DNA of 12,624 nucleotides from Pseudomonadota bacterium (GTDB taxonomy: Bacteria > Myxococcota > UBA9042 > PHBI01), in NCBI GenBank assembly GCA_005772945.1, contig SXIE01000461.1:1-12624 (forward strand), read 5' to 3'. The number at the start of each line of letters is the position of its first letter. Position 1 is the first letter of the stretch. The position numbers and the translations under genes were made by a program. Below, one piece after another: positions 1 to 6,870 of the stretch. The notes beneath the pieces were generated by a model. The model saw only the letters and a list, made by a program, of their open reading frames with translations. It did no database searches and was not told the DNA's origin.

Positions 1-1
1 C

Positions 2-382
2 ACCGAGGCCGACACCGCCACCGCGGACGACACGACCGCGGGCGAGACCTCGGCCGGCGTCGCGTTCGACGACCCGCACGCGATCTTCGCCGCGAAATGC
101 ACGCCGTGCCACGCCGGCGGCGGCTCCGGCGGCCACAACATGGCCGCCGCCAGCGTGGACGCGGCCTACACCGACTCGCAGAAGGCGGCCGCCAACGCCG
201 CGTGCGCCGGCAAGACCAAGGGAGCCTGCGCCCTGGTCCGAATCCAAGCGGGTCAGATGCCGCTCGGGCGCGGCTGCTCGGGGAACCCGGAGACCGATGC
301 CGCCAACGACGCGTGCCTGACGGCCGCGCAGCAAGCCACGCTCAAGGCGTGGATCGACGACGGACAGCTGGCGCCGCGCTGA
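2..382 (+). CDS. Cytochrome c-like heme-binding domain protein, 5' end outside the window
   Basis: The reading frame is open from the window edge to a TGA at 380-382, giving 126 visible residues. The first ~25 residues are a Thr/Ala/Asp-rich linker of the kind that follows the lipidated Cys in myxobacterial lipoproteins. A heme-attachment motif CTPCH follows (C33, C36, H37), and M86 in a GQMP context is the likely second iron ligand, as in class I c-type cytochromes. The C-terminal LTAAQQATLKAWIDDG is the usual last helix of such domains. Four more Cys (68, 76, 92, 105) could form disulfides. It is probably exported and envelope-attached, but the signal peptide is not in view. A redox or electron-transfer role is inferred from the heme motif only. 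The first ATG in this frame, at 140, lies after the heme motif and is not the start. Confidence 0.8.
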   Translation, partial: TEADTATADDTTAGETSAGVAFDDPHAIFAAKCTPCHAGGGSGGHNMAAASVDAAYTDSQKAAANAACAGKTKGACALVRIQAGQMPLGRGCSGNPETDAANDACLTAAQQATLKAWIDDGQLAPR

Positions 383-403
383 GGGCGACGACGCGAACGC
401 CAA

Positions 404-433
404 GCGAAGGCCGCCCACGCGGGTGGCCTTCGT
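404..433. terminator. Bidirectional hairpin between convergent genes
   Basis: CGAAGGCCGCCC (405-416) pairs with GGGTGGCCTTCG (421-432) across a 4-base ACGC loop. The 12-bp stem has one G-T wobble, and a further G-T pair at 404/433 is possible. On the plus strand TCGTTTGC follows, a short T-run. It lies 22 bases after the cytochrome-like stop and about 30 bases beyond the stop of the opposing lipoprotein, so it could end both transcripts. Confidence 0.75.
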
Positions 434-464
434 CGTTTGCGGCGCGCCGCGCGCACCGACGACC

Positions 465-1244
465 TCAAGGCGCGAAATACGGCTCGACGCACACGCCCGC
501 CGTGCACACGAACGGGGCGGGGCATCGGCCCGCGACGCACGAGGGTCGACGGCAGAAGTTCGAATCGCACGCATACGGCGGCGTGCAGTCGCTCGCCTCG
601 GCGCACGCGACGAGGACGCAGACCTGGTGGGTGCCATGACAGCGCAGGCCCGCGGGGCAGTCGGCGGCGGCCGCGCAGTCTCGGCTGCACGCGCCGAACT
701 GGTTACAGGCCGTGCCGTCCGGGCACTGTTCGGCGCCACAGCCGTTGCAGATCCCGCCCGGCGCGGTCTCGGCGCAGGTCAGGTCACCCGGGCAGTCGGT
801 GCCGCTGGCGCACTGGCCGTGCGGTCGGTCGGTCGGCCACGTCGGGTCGCTCGTCTCGCCCGCGTCGCTCGTCTCGCCCGCGTCGCTCGTCTCGCCCGCG
901 TCGGATGCGTCGGTGGCGACCGTCTCGCTCGGCGAATTGGTGTCCGCGGGCGGTGCCGTATCGGGGTCGAGGTCGGCGTCGGCGATGCTCTCGTCGATCA
1001 TCGTTTCGGCCATGGCGTCGGACGGGGGCGTCGTCTCGGGCCCGACGATCGCGTCGGTCGGATCGCCGTCGGGCGCGAGCGCGGTTTCGATGGGTTCTGC
1101 GTCGGGGTCCGTGGTCTCGGCTGCGATCGACGTCTCCGCGCCGGGCCCGGTGCCGAGGTCGGTGCCGAGGTCGGTGCCCGCGTCCGTGTCGCCGCCGCAT
1201 GCGGCGAGCAGCGCCGCGCCGAGTCCCATCCATGTCCGTTTCAC
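465..1244 (-). CDS. Cys-rich lipoprotein with low-complexity acidic linker
   Basis: A 259-residue protein with a signal peptide and lipobox LLAAC (lipidated C16). Residues ~17-140 form a low-complexity linker rich in Asp, Thr, Glu, Ala and Pro, with the unit DAGETS repeated three times at ~115-132. Residues 145-252 hold 20 Cys in short CxxG/CPxG-type spacings, typical of small disulfide-stabilised modules on myxobacterial surface proteins. The start is GTG at 1244: GGAGG lies four bases upstream, and the nearby ATG at 1246 is out of frame and followed at once by a stop. No catalytic motif is visible. A surface or adhesive role is only a guess. The 131-bp gap to the divergent gene at 1376 must hold the promoters of both. 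Confidence 0.8.
   Translation of the reverse strand: MKRTWMGLGAALLAACGGDTDAGTDLGTDLGTGPGAETSIAAETTDPDAEPIETALAPDGDPTDAIVGPETTPPSDAMAETMIDESIADADLDPDTAPPADTNSPSETVATDASDAGETSDAGETSDAGETSDPTWPTDRPHGQCASGTDCPGDLTCAETAPGGICNGCGAEQCPDGTACNQFGACSRDCAAAADCPAGLRCHGTHQVCVLVACAEASDCTPPYACDSNFCRRPSCVAGRCPAPFVCTAGVCVEPYFAP
847..900. repeat. Three perfect 18-bp tandem repeats inside a coding linker
   Basis: The unit TCGCTCGTCTCGCCCGCG occurs three times without change (847-864, 865-882, 883-900). On the minus strand it encodes the repeated DAGETS hexapeptide of the lipoprotein linker. Perfect identity at the DNA level points to recent slippage or active copy-number change; length changes keep the frame. 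Confidence 0.9.
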
Positions 1245-1375
1245 ATTGCCTCCGAGGTGGCCGATTCGGGACCAGCTAGCACGGGGCGCCGCTGGACTCT
1301 ATCACGTCGCGCACGCTGACGATTTGCACGGCAGCGCGGTCGGCGTTATCGACGAGCGTCTCCGGGGAGGTCGCG
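1245..1375. promoter_or_regulatory. Divergent promoter region between two lipoprotein genes
   Basis: This 131-bp gap separates two divergently read lipoprotein genes. For the plus-strand gene a weak sigma70-like pair is TTGCAC (1324-1329) with TATCGA about 17 bp on (1347-1352). GGGGAGG at 1364-1370 is a good ribosome binding site for ATG 1376. On the minus strand GGAGG precedes GTG 1244. No clear operator palindrome was seen, and the promoter boxes are weak matches. Confidence 0.35.
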
Positions 1376-2812
1376 ATGGCTCGATGGCTCGTGTGTCTGT
1401 CGCTCGTCGTGGCCTCGCGGATCGCGGCGGGTTGCGGTTCACCGCCGCCGCAGGCGGACGTCGCCACACCTCTTGGAACCGCCACGGAGGCGGCTTTCGA
1501 CGCCGGCCTGCGCTCGCCCCCCGCGACGCCGGCCGCGGCCGCGCCGGTCGACGTTCGCGTCGCGGCCGCCGATACGCTCGACCGCAACCAGGAGATCGCG
1601 GCGGCCGCGTCCGACGACGCGGCGTTTGCGCCGCTGCGCGCGCTGCCGCTCACGCTCCACTACGTCGTCAACGGAACGCCTGTCGCGTGCCAGTTGCAGG
1701 ACGCCGGCGTCCCCGAGAGCGACCGCGACTTCACGGTCGCCTGCACGCCCGAGGTCCCGTGGCGCTGCGCCGAGACGAGCGCCTTGGCCGGCACGCCGAC
1801 GCGCGCTGCGCCCGATTTCTGGCGCTCGCTCGGGTGTTATGCGGCGCACCCCGACGGCCTCTTCTATTTCGCCGCGTGCCCGACCGGTGACGGCGCGCGA
1901 GCCGCCTTCGAGGACCCGCCCGCGGCCAAGGGCGTGCGCATGCTGTCGGCGCGGATGCTCGAGGCGCGCGCGTCCACGCCGGACGAGGAGCCCGATCCGC
2001 GCAAGTCGAGCCTGGCGCGCACGTTCCGCGTGACGGGCACGCCCGACGTCGCGACCACGTGCAATGCGTTCGCCGACGCGGTGATGATGAAGACGATCCG
2101 AACCGCGACCTGTCTTTCGCCGCGCTACGGGTACGTCGCGAGCGAGGCCGAGTTCGCGCAGATGCTCGAGCCGATGTGCCACGACTGGAGTGCGCTGGTT
2201 GCGGTCGCGCCGGGCCACGAGCCCGCGCGCGCGTGCGCCGTCGAGTCGGACCTGCGCGGCACGTGGCGCGTCGAGACGCGCGTCGTCGTGGCCAAGAACG
2301 CCAAGGCGCTCGGGACGTACGGACGCTATCGCCTGACGGTTGGTGCGTTGGCGAAGGCGGTCGGGCCAAACCCGTGCGCGCTTGCGGCGCGCCTCGAGAA
2401 GGTGGGGATCAACGATCGCGACTTCGACGCGGCGGCGATCCAGCGCGCGGACGCCGAGGCGCTGCCGACCCCCTGCCCGCCCGGGATCGGTCGGAGCTGC
2501 TACCAGATCGCGGGGCGCGTCGCGGACGCCAAGCAGGTCGGCATCGATCTGCGCTTCGTCATCGCGGTCGACGGCGATGCGCTCACGGGGCTGTGGCAGT
2601 ACGAGAAGGGCAGTTGGAAGAGCGCCGGGCTCGCGGGAACATTGTTCGGCACGCGCGGCGACGCGGCACCCCAGGCGGAGCAGCGGCCGCCGCTGTCGGA
2701 GTTCGTGCGCTGTACGCTCGAGCGCTGTCATTTCGAGGAGCTGGCCGGGCGCCCGGCGCCGCTCGTATGCCCGGACGGTGCGCGCGCGGCGTGTCTGACC
2801 GACACGCCCTGA
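1376..2812 (+). CDS. Putative lipoprotein of unknown function (478 aa)
   Basis: ATG 1376 has GGGGAGG five bases upstream. The N-terminus has a charged start and a hydrophobic stretch ending in AAGC (C20), an acceptable though imperfect lipobox, since R15 interrupts the hydrophobic core. An Ala/Pro-rich linker (~21-85) leads to a globular body with many scattered Cys (for example C105, C123, C131, C154, C168, C229, C246, C268) that suggest disulfides and an extracytoplasmic location. The segment from ~295 to 425 (LRGTWRVETRVVV...DLRFVIAVDGDALTGLW) reads like a beta-rich domain. I recognise no family and see no catalytic motif. It converges with the activase gene 33 bases downstream. Codon use matches its neighbours. 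It is clearly coding; the function is unknown. Confidence 0.75.
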   Translation: MARWLVCLSLVVASRIAAGCGSPPPQADVATPLGTATEAAFDAGLRSPPATPAAAAPVDVRVAAADTLDRNQEIAAAASDDAAFAPLRALPLTLHYVVNGTPVACQLQDAGVPESDRDFTVACTPEVPWRCAETSALAGTPTRAAPDFWRSLGCYAAHPDGLFYFAACPTGDGARAAFEDPPAAKGVRMLSARMLEARASTPDEEPDPRKSSLARTFRVTGTPDVATTCNAFADAVMMKTIRTATCLSPRYGYVASEAEFAQMLEPMCHDWSALVAVAPGHEPARACAVESDLRGTWRVETRVVVAKNAKALGTYGRYRLTVGALAKAVGPNPCALAARLEKVGINDRDFDAAAIQRADAEALPTPCPPGIGRSCYQIAGRVADAKQVGIDLRFVIAVDGDALTGLWQYEKGSWKSAGLAGTLFGTRGDAAPQAEQRPPLSEFVRCTLERCHFEELAGRPAPLVCPDGARAACLTDTP

Positions 2813-2829
2813 GCGGGGGCGCCGGCGGC

Positions 2830-2857
2830 GGTCAGCCATCGAAGGTCAGCCATCGGA
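2830..2857. repeat. 14-bp tandem duplication over the activase stop codon
   Basis: GGTCAGCCATCG occurs at 2830-2841 and again at 2844-2855, a 14-bp period. The second copy contains the activase stop codon (TCA at 2846-2848 on the plus strand), so the first copy repeats the last codons and stop just past the gene end, in another frame. It looks like a small slippage or duplication scar with no evident function. Confidence 0.85.
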
Positions 2858-3601
2858 GGTCACGTCGATTGCATGTTGGCGCAAGTGTTCCGCCGCGCGC
2901 TCGAGCGCCGCGCGCGTGGGCGGCTCGGTCGCCATGAGGCGCGGCGTCATCCCCAGGTCGCGATACTTGTCGAGGTAGAGGCGGTGGTAGGGCACGAGCT
3001 CGAGCGCCGTGGCGCCCAGGGCCGACAGAAAGCCCGCGACGGCATCGAGGTTGACGGCGGCGTCGTTCACGCCCGGCACCAGCGGCATGCGAAACGCGAC
3101 GGCGGCGCCGTTCGCCACGAGGTACGCGGCGTTGGCGTGAATGCGCGCCGGGTCGGCGCCAGTGAGCGCGCGGTGGCGCTCGGGATCCATGTGCTTCAGA
3201 TCGAACTGGAAGAGATCCACGAGAGCGAGCACGGCCGCGAGGTGCCCCTCGGCGACCGCGCCCGACGTCTGCACGCAGGTGTGAAGCGCGTGGCGTTTGG
3301 CCTCGGCGAGGAGCGCGTGGGCGCGACCGAGGTGCATGAGGGGCTCGCCCCCCGAGAGGGTCAGGCCGCCGCCGCTCACGGCGTAGAAGTCGCGGTCCGC
3401 GAGCACCTCGGCGAGGATGGCGCTGACCGGCAGCGCCGGAGCGCGGCCCGCGACGAGCCCCTCCGGGTTCTGACACCACGCGCAGCGGAGCGGGCAGCCC
3501 TCGAGGAACACGGTCGTGCGGATGCCCGGCCCGTCGTGGATCGAGAAGCGCTGGATATCGAAGACGCGGCAGCGCACGTCGCCCGGCGGGGTCAGCTGCA
3601 C
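2846..3601 (-). CDS. Glycyl radical enzyme-activating protein (radical SAM, PflA-like)
   Basis: A 251-residue radical SAM enzyme that would use a [4Fe-4S] cluster and S-adenosylmethionine to abstract a hydrogen from the partner enzyme's glycine. The signature FDIQRFSIHDGPGIRTTVF precedes CPLRCAWC (C36, C40, C43, the CX3CX2C form of this family), followed by NPEG and SGGGLTLSGGEP (~76-87). DLKHMDPERHRALTG matches the family's later conserved stretch. The eight-Cys, two-cluster ferredoxin insert common in activases with this CPLRCAWC..NPE signature is absent: only about ten residues separate NPEG from the next helix. The length is thus close to E. coli PflA. The GTG start at 3601 overlaps the end of the glycyl radical enzyme gene by 10 bp, implying coupled translation; GTG at 3577 is a possible alternative, and neither has a strong ribosome site. 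The partner is surely the adjacent upstream gene. Confidence 0.92.
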   Translation of the reverse strand: MQLTPPGDVRCRVFDIQRFSIHDGPGIRTTVFLEGCPLRCAWCQNPEGLVAGRAPALPVSAILAEVLADRDFYAVSGGGLTLSGGEPLMHLGRAHALLAEAKRHALHTCVQTSGAVAEGHLAAVLALVDLFQFDLKHMDPERHRALTGADPARIHANAAYLVANGAAVAFRMPLVPGVNDAAVNLDAVAGFLSALGATALELVPYHRLYLDKYRDLGMTPRLMATEPPTRAALERAAEHLRQHAIDVTSDG

Positions 3602-6147
3602 GCCGCGGGCTCGCGCGCCAGGTCGACGGCGCGCGCGAACTCGGTGCGGCCGATGAGGTCGTCCTGGATGGCGCGGCCGAGGCGCGTGAAGTAGGCCGAG
3701 TAGCCGGAGACGCGCACGATCAGGTCGGCGTAGTCCGCGGGGCGTGCTTGCGCGGCGCGCAGGGTCGCCGAGTCGACCGCGTTGAACTGGACGTGAAAAC
3801 CGCCCTTCTGGAAGTAGCCGCGCACGAGGTGGGCGACGCTCGCGAGGCCCTTGTCCGAGCCCAGGAGGAGGGCGGGCAGGCGCAGGTTGACCGAGTTGCC
3901 GTAGCCGATGTGGGTGTGGTCGATGCGCGCGAGCGAGTTGAGGGCGGCCGTCGGGCCGCGCCGCTCGGCGCCGTTGCTGGGTGACATGCTGTTCGAGAGC
4001 GGCTCGCCGGCGCGGCGGCCATCGGGCGTCGCGGGCTCGAGCGCGCCTTCGTAGACGTTGAGGCCGTACGAGATGAGGCTCGCCTTGTAGTGCCCGCCGG
4101 TGGCGGTGGATCGGGCGGCCACCATGGCCGAAAAGCGCGCGACGAGGTCGCGGGCGATTGCATCTACGTGCGCGTTATCGTTACCGAATCTCGGCGCGCC
4201 CAGAAGCTGCTGCCGCAGCGCCTCGTGGCCGCGGAAGTTCGAGGCGAGCGCGCGGCGAAGTTGCCGCATCGTGACGGTGCGCGCCTCGAAGACCAGCGCA
4301 CGGATCGCCGCCAAGGAATCGACGACGGTCCCGAGACCGCCACCGCCGACCGCGCCGAAATTGTAGCGCGCGCCGCCGGCGGTCATGTCCCGCGCGTGCT
4401 CGATGCAGCCGTCGATCGTCGCGGAGAGGAGCGGGTTGTGAAACCGTTCGGCCCAGATTTGGTCACGCAGGTTCGTCGCGTCCGCCACCCAGCCGACCAT
4501 CGCTTCGAGCTGCTGGTAGAAGGCGGCGAGCACGGCGTCGAAGGTGGCGAAGGCATCCGGATCGCCGGTGTCGGCGCCGTCACGACGCCCGAAGAACGTC
4601 GTGCGACCGCGGTTCATGACCAGATCCAGTGCGGTCGGGAAGTAGACCTTGGTGCCGCCGGTGGCGCCGAAGGTGTCGCCGTTGCCGCTCGGCTCGACGC
4701 AGCCGACGAGGCAGTAGTCGCGCGCGTCTTCGAGCACGTAGCCGTCGCGCACGAGCGCGGCGATGGCGGTCTCGTCGTTGAGGAAGGCCGGCGCGTTCGT
4801 GCGGCGGTGCATGGCGACGACGCGCTGGACGTACGCCGCGGGGCTCGCGCGCGAGACGCGGAACGAGGCGGTCGTCGCGAGGTTGGTGTTCTCGATGGCC
4901 TCGATGAAAAGGGTCGAGAGGGCGTTCGTCGCGTCGCCCCCGAGGCGGTCGACGCCGCCGATCGTGATGTTCTCGACGTCGGATCCGAGGTGGTTGAGGC
5001 TCACGCCGCCCAGGTTCGGCCAGATGACGACGTTGTTGTTGAGCTTGATGATGAGCTCTTCGACGAGTCGCAGGGCGTCCGCGCGGGTCAGCGTGCCGGC
5101 CGCGAGGTCGGCCTCGTAGTACGGCCAGAGAAGCTGATCGACGCGGCCTGGGGTGATGCCGCTGCCGGCGCCGTAGCTGATGATGGCGGCGTTTTGCGTG
5201 AACCACAGCGCTTGGAGGGCCTCGGCGAACGTGCGCGGCGGAAGCCAGGGGACGCGCTCGCAGGCCTCGGCGATCGCGGCGAGCTCGGCGCTGCGCGCGG
5301 GGTCTGAGGTGGACGCGGCCTCGTCGCGCGCCAAGGCGGCGAAGCGAGCGGCGAACATGCGCATCGCGTCACAGGTCTCGACGACCGCGTCGAGAAACGC
5401 GAGCTCGGCGGGGCTCTCGGTGCGCGCGCGGCGCTCGAGCGCGGCGCCGCGGATCCCGCCGAACCCCTGGGCGAGCACGTTCTTGTGCCCGAGCACGATG
5501 TGCGCTTGCGTGTCGGTGCAACGACCGCGGCCCTTGACGTTGTCGCCCGAGCCGGCGCGCACGGCGCCCAGCAGACGCGGGAGGCGAGCGGCCAGGCGGA
5601 CGCCATCACGGGCGCGGGCCATGAGCGTCGCGGTCGGGGCGGGCTCGGCGACGAGGCGCGTGAGCGCGCGCAGGCCGAAGCTGCGGACCTTTTGGTGCAG
5701 GGCACGCGGCGTGAGCGCGAGCGGGCTCGCGAGGCCGTGCCGCGCGAGTGCGGCGAGCTTGGCGTCGCGCACGGTCTTGCCCTTCCAATAGGGGATGAGC
5801 TCGCCGAGGAGGAGCGCTTCGTCGCGCGGATCGATGCGGTAGCCGAACGCCTTCAGATCGGGCAGGAGGTGCTCGAAGACGAACGTGAAGTCGCCGCGTT
5901 CGAGCGCCAGCGGCGGCGCGATCAGCTTGGATGAGCGGTTGCCGACGAGCAGCTCGCCCGGCTCGATCCGGATCGACATCCCGGCCAGGACGCGCGAGAG
6001 CGCGCGCGCCGCACGCAACGATGGATGCAGACCCGCGGTCCGCTGGTGGGCCTCGGTGTAGAGGCGCGCGCGCTCAATGCAGAGCCAGTGCGCGGCGCCA
6101 AGGAGGCGCGCCTTGTGGAGGGCGTTCGCGGGGTGGAGTCCGGTCAT
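3592..6147 (-). CDS. Glycyl radical enzyme, CxE eliminase type (formate acetyltransferase/glycerol dehydratase-like family)
   Basis: An 851-residue enzyme of the pyruvate formate-lyase superfamily. The long N-terminal domain shows family motifs GRVDQLLWPYY (~334-344) and ENITIGGVDRLGG (~392-404). The thiyl-radical Cys is C483 in YCLVGCVEPSG, with Glu at 485. This C-x-E pattern marks the dehydratase, lyase and decarboxylase branch (glycerol and hydroxyproline dehydratases, choline trimethylamine-lyase, isethionate lyase, hydroxyphenylacetate decarboxylase) rather than true pyruvate formate-lyase. The radical glycine is G815 in RVSGYSAYF, 36 residues from the end. The substrate cannot be assigned: the residues after the Cys (SGNGDTFGATGG) match no characterised member I can name. 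The ATG at 6147 overlaps the TetR stop (ATGA) and has AAGGGGG six bases upstream. The frame stays open further upstream, but that part reads across the TetR gene out of frame. No microcompartment-targeting extension is seen. The enzyme is expected to be oxygen-sensitive. Confidence 0.93.
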   Translation of the reverse strand: MTGLHPANALHKARLLGAAHWLCIERARLYTEAHQRTAGLHPSLRAARALSRVLAGMSIRIEPGELLVGNRSSKLIAPPLALERGDFTFVFEHLLPDLKAFGYRIDPRDEALLLGELIPYWKGKTVRDAKLAALARHGLASPLALTPRALHQKVRSFGLRALTRLVAEPAPTATLMARARDGVRLAARLPRLLGAVRAGSGDNVKGRGRCTDTQAHIVLGHKNVLAQGFGGIRGAALERRARTESPAELAFLDAVVETCDAMRMFAARFAALARDEAASTSDPARSAELAAIAEACERVPWLPPRTFAEALQALWFTQNAAIISYGAGSGITPGRVDQLLWPYYEADLAAGTLTRADALRLVEELIIKLNNNVVIWPNLGGVSLNHLGSDVENITIGGVDRLGGDATNALSTLFIEAIENTNLATTASFRVSRASPAAYVQRVVAMHRRTNAPAFLNDETAIAALVRDGYVLEDARDYCLVGCVEPSGNGDTFGATGGTKVYFPTALDLVMNRGRTTFFGRRDGADTGDPDAFATFDAVLAAFYQQLEAMVGWVADATNLRDQIWAERFHNPLLSATIDGCIEHARDMTAGGARYNFGAVGGGGLGTVVDSLAAIRALVFEARTVTMRQLRRALASNFRGHEALRQQLLGAPRFGNDNAHVDAIARDLVARFSAMVAARSTATGGHYKASLISYGLNVYEGALEPATPDGRRAGEPLSNSMSPSNGAERRGPTAALNSLARIDHTHIGYGNSVNLRLPALLLGSDKGLASVAHLVRGYFQKGGFHVQFNAVDSATLRAAQARPADYADLIVRVSGYSAYFTRLGRAIQDDLIGRTEFARAVDLAREPAACS

Positions 6148-6788
6148 GCTGCACCCCCTTGCGAAGAAGCCGCGTGCGAAGAAGCCTCGGACGGAGCGCC
6201 GAGATCGGCGATGAGGAGCGCGACGACGCGACGCACGTGCGCCTTGCGCGACGCGAGCGCCGCCGGCCCGAAGGGGTCGGCACCCACGAGCTGCTCGAGC
6301 ACGCGGCCGTAGGTGAAGTACGTCACGATCATGCCGTAGATGGTCGTCAGGACGTGCGTCAGCTCGCGCGCCGACGCGGCGGGCACGGCCTGCGCGAGCC
6401 ACGTCGAGGCGAGCTGGAACGACGGCAGCGTGCGCGCCACGAGCCGCGCGACGTGCCGACCGCTCACGACCTCGCGCTGGACGATGCTGCAGAAGGCGAG
6501 GTTCTCGGCCAGAAAGTCCGCGTAGGCGTCGACCATGTCCGCGGCCTGCGCTTGGAGCCCGCTGCGCTGCGCGAGCGCGACCACCAACCGGGCCGTCAGG
6601 CGCTGGTAGTAATCGTCGAGGAGCGCCTCGAGGAGGTCTTCCTTGTTCCCGAAGTGATAGTGGATGAGGCCCTTGTTGACGCCCGAGCGCTCGGCGATGT
6701 CGCGCGTGGTCGTCGCGTCGACGCCGAGCTCGCCGAAGAGCGCTTTGGTGGCCGCAAGGATCTTGGCCCTGGTCTCTACCGGATTCAT
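6144..6788 (-). CDS. TetR/AcrR-family transcriptional repressor
   Basis: A 214-residue regulator. Residues 1-55 form a classic TetR DNA-binding domain: ETRAKILAATKALF, then GVDATTTRDIAERSG and the recognition helix VNKGLIHYHFGNKEDLL. The C-terminal ~150 residues are the ligand-binding and dimerisation part, which is too variable to suggest an effector. ATG 6788 is preferred over ATG 6815 because GAGG lies six bases before it and because 6815 falls inside the operator palindrome. The stop overlaps the start of the glycyl radical enzyme (ATGA), so the two are co-translated. A 12-bp direct repeat (TGCGAAGAAGCC at 6160-6171 and 6175-6186) near the 3' end encodes the repetitive Ala-Ser-Ser tail. 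It probably represses itself and the two enzymes behind it. Confidence 0.93.
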   Translation of the reverse strand: MNPVETRAKILAATKALFGELGVDATTTRDIAERSGVNKGLIHYHFGNKEDLLEALLDDYYQRLTARLVVALAQRSGLQAQAADMVDAYADFLAENLAFCSIVQREVVSGRHVARLVARTLPSFQLASTWLAQAVPAASARELTHVLTTIYGMIVTYFTYGRVLEQLVGADPFGPAALASRKAHVRRVVALLIADLGAPSEASSHAASSQGGAA

Positions 6789-6812
6789 GGTGCTGCCTCG
6801 CTTCGGCGGCCA

Positions 6813-6855
6813 CATTAGTCAAACGACTAATGCGGCGCAAGGCCTTATGCAGCAA
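6813..6855 (-). promoter_or_regulatory. TetR-type operator overlapping the promoter of the glycyl radical enzyme operon
   Basis: A perfect inverted repeat with 8-bp arms, CATTAGTC (6813-6820) and GACTAATG (6825-6832), and a 4-bp centre AAAC, begins 25 bases upstream of the TetR ATG. Length and symmetry fit a TetR dimer site, and its AT-rich arms stand out from the GC-rich surroundings. On the minus strand a plausible promoter is TTGCTG (6850-6855), a 17-bp spacer, and CATTAG (6827-6832); the -10 would lie within the operator, so bound repressor would block initiation. The palindrome is seen directly; the promoter boxes are weak and inferred. Confidence 0.75.
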
Positions 6856-6870
6856 GGCGCAATCTCGCCC

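Noticed and set aside
847..900. Possible CRISPR-like repeats
   Set aside because: The units are directly adjacent with no spacers and lie in frame inside a coding linker.
4090..5307. 405-residue plus-strand frame opposite the glycyl radical enzyme
   Set aside because: Shadow frame with biased composition and no domain; the minus strand carries conserved catalytic motifs over the same bases.
3592..6147. Pyruvate formate-lyase proper
   Set aside because: The active site has a single Cys followed by V-E, not the adjacent Cys pair of true pyruvate formate-lyase.
6148..6855. 236-codon upstream extension of the glycyl radical enzyme frame
   Set aside because: It reads across the TetR gene out of frame, is Arg-rich, and the ATG at 6147 has both a ribosome site and the family's N-terminal text right after it.
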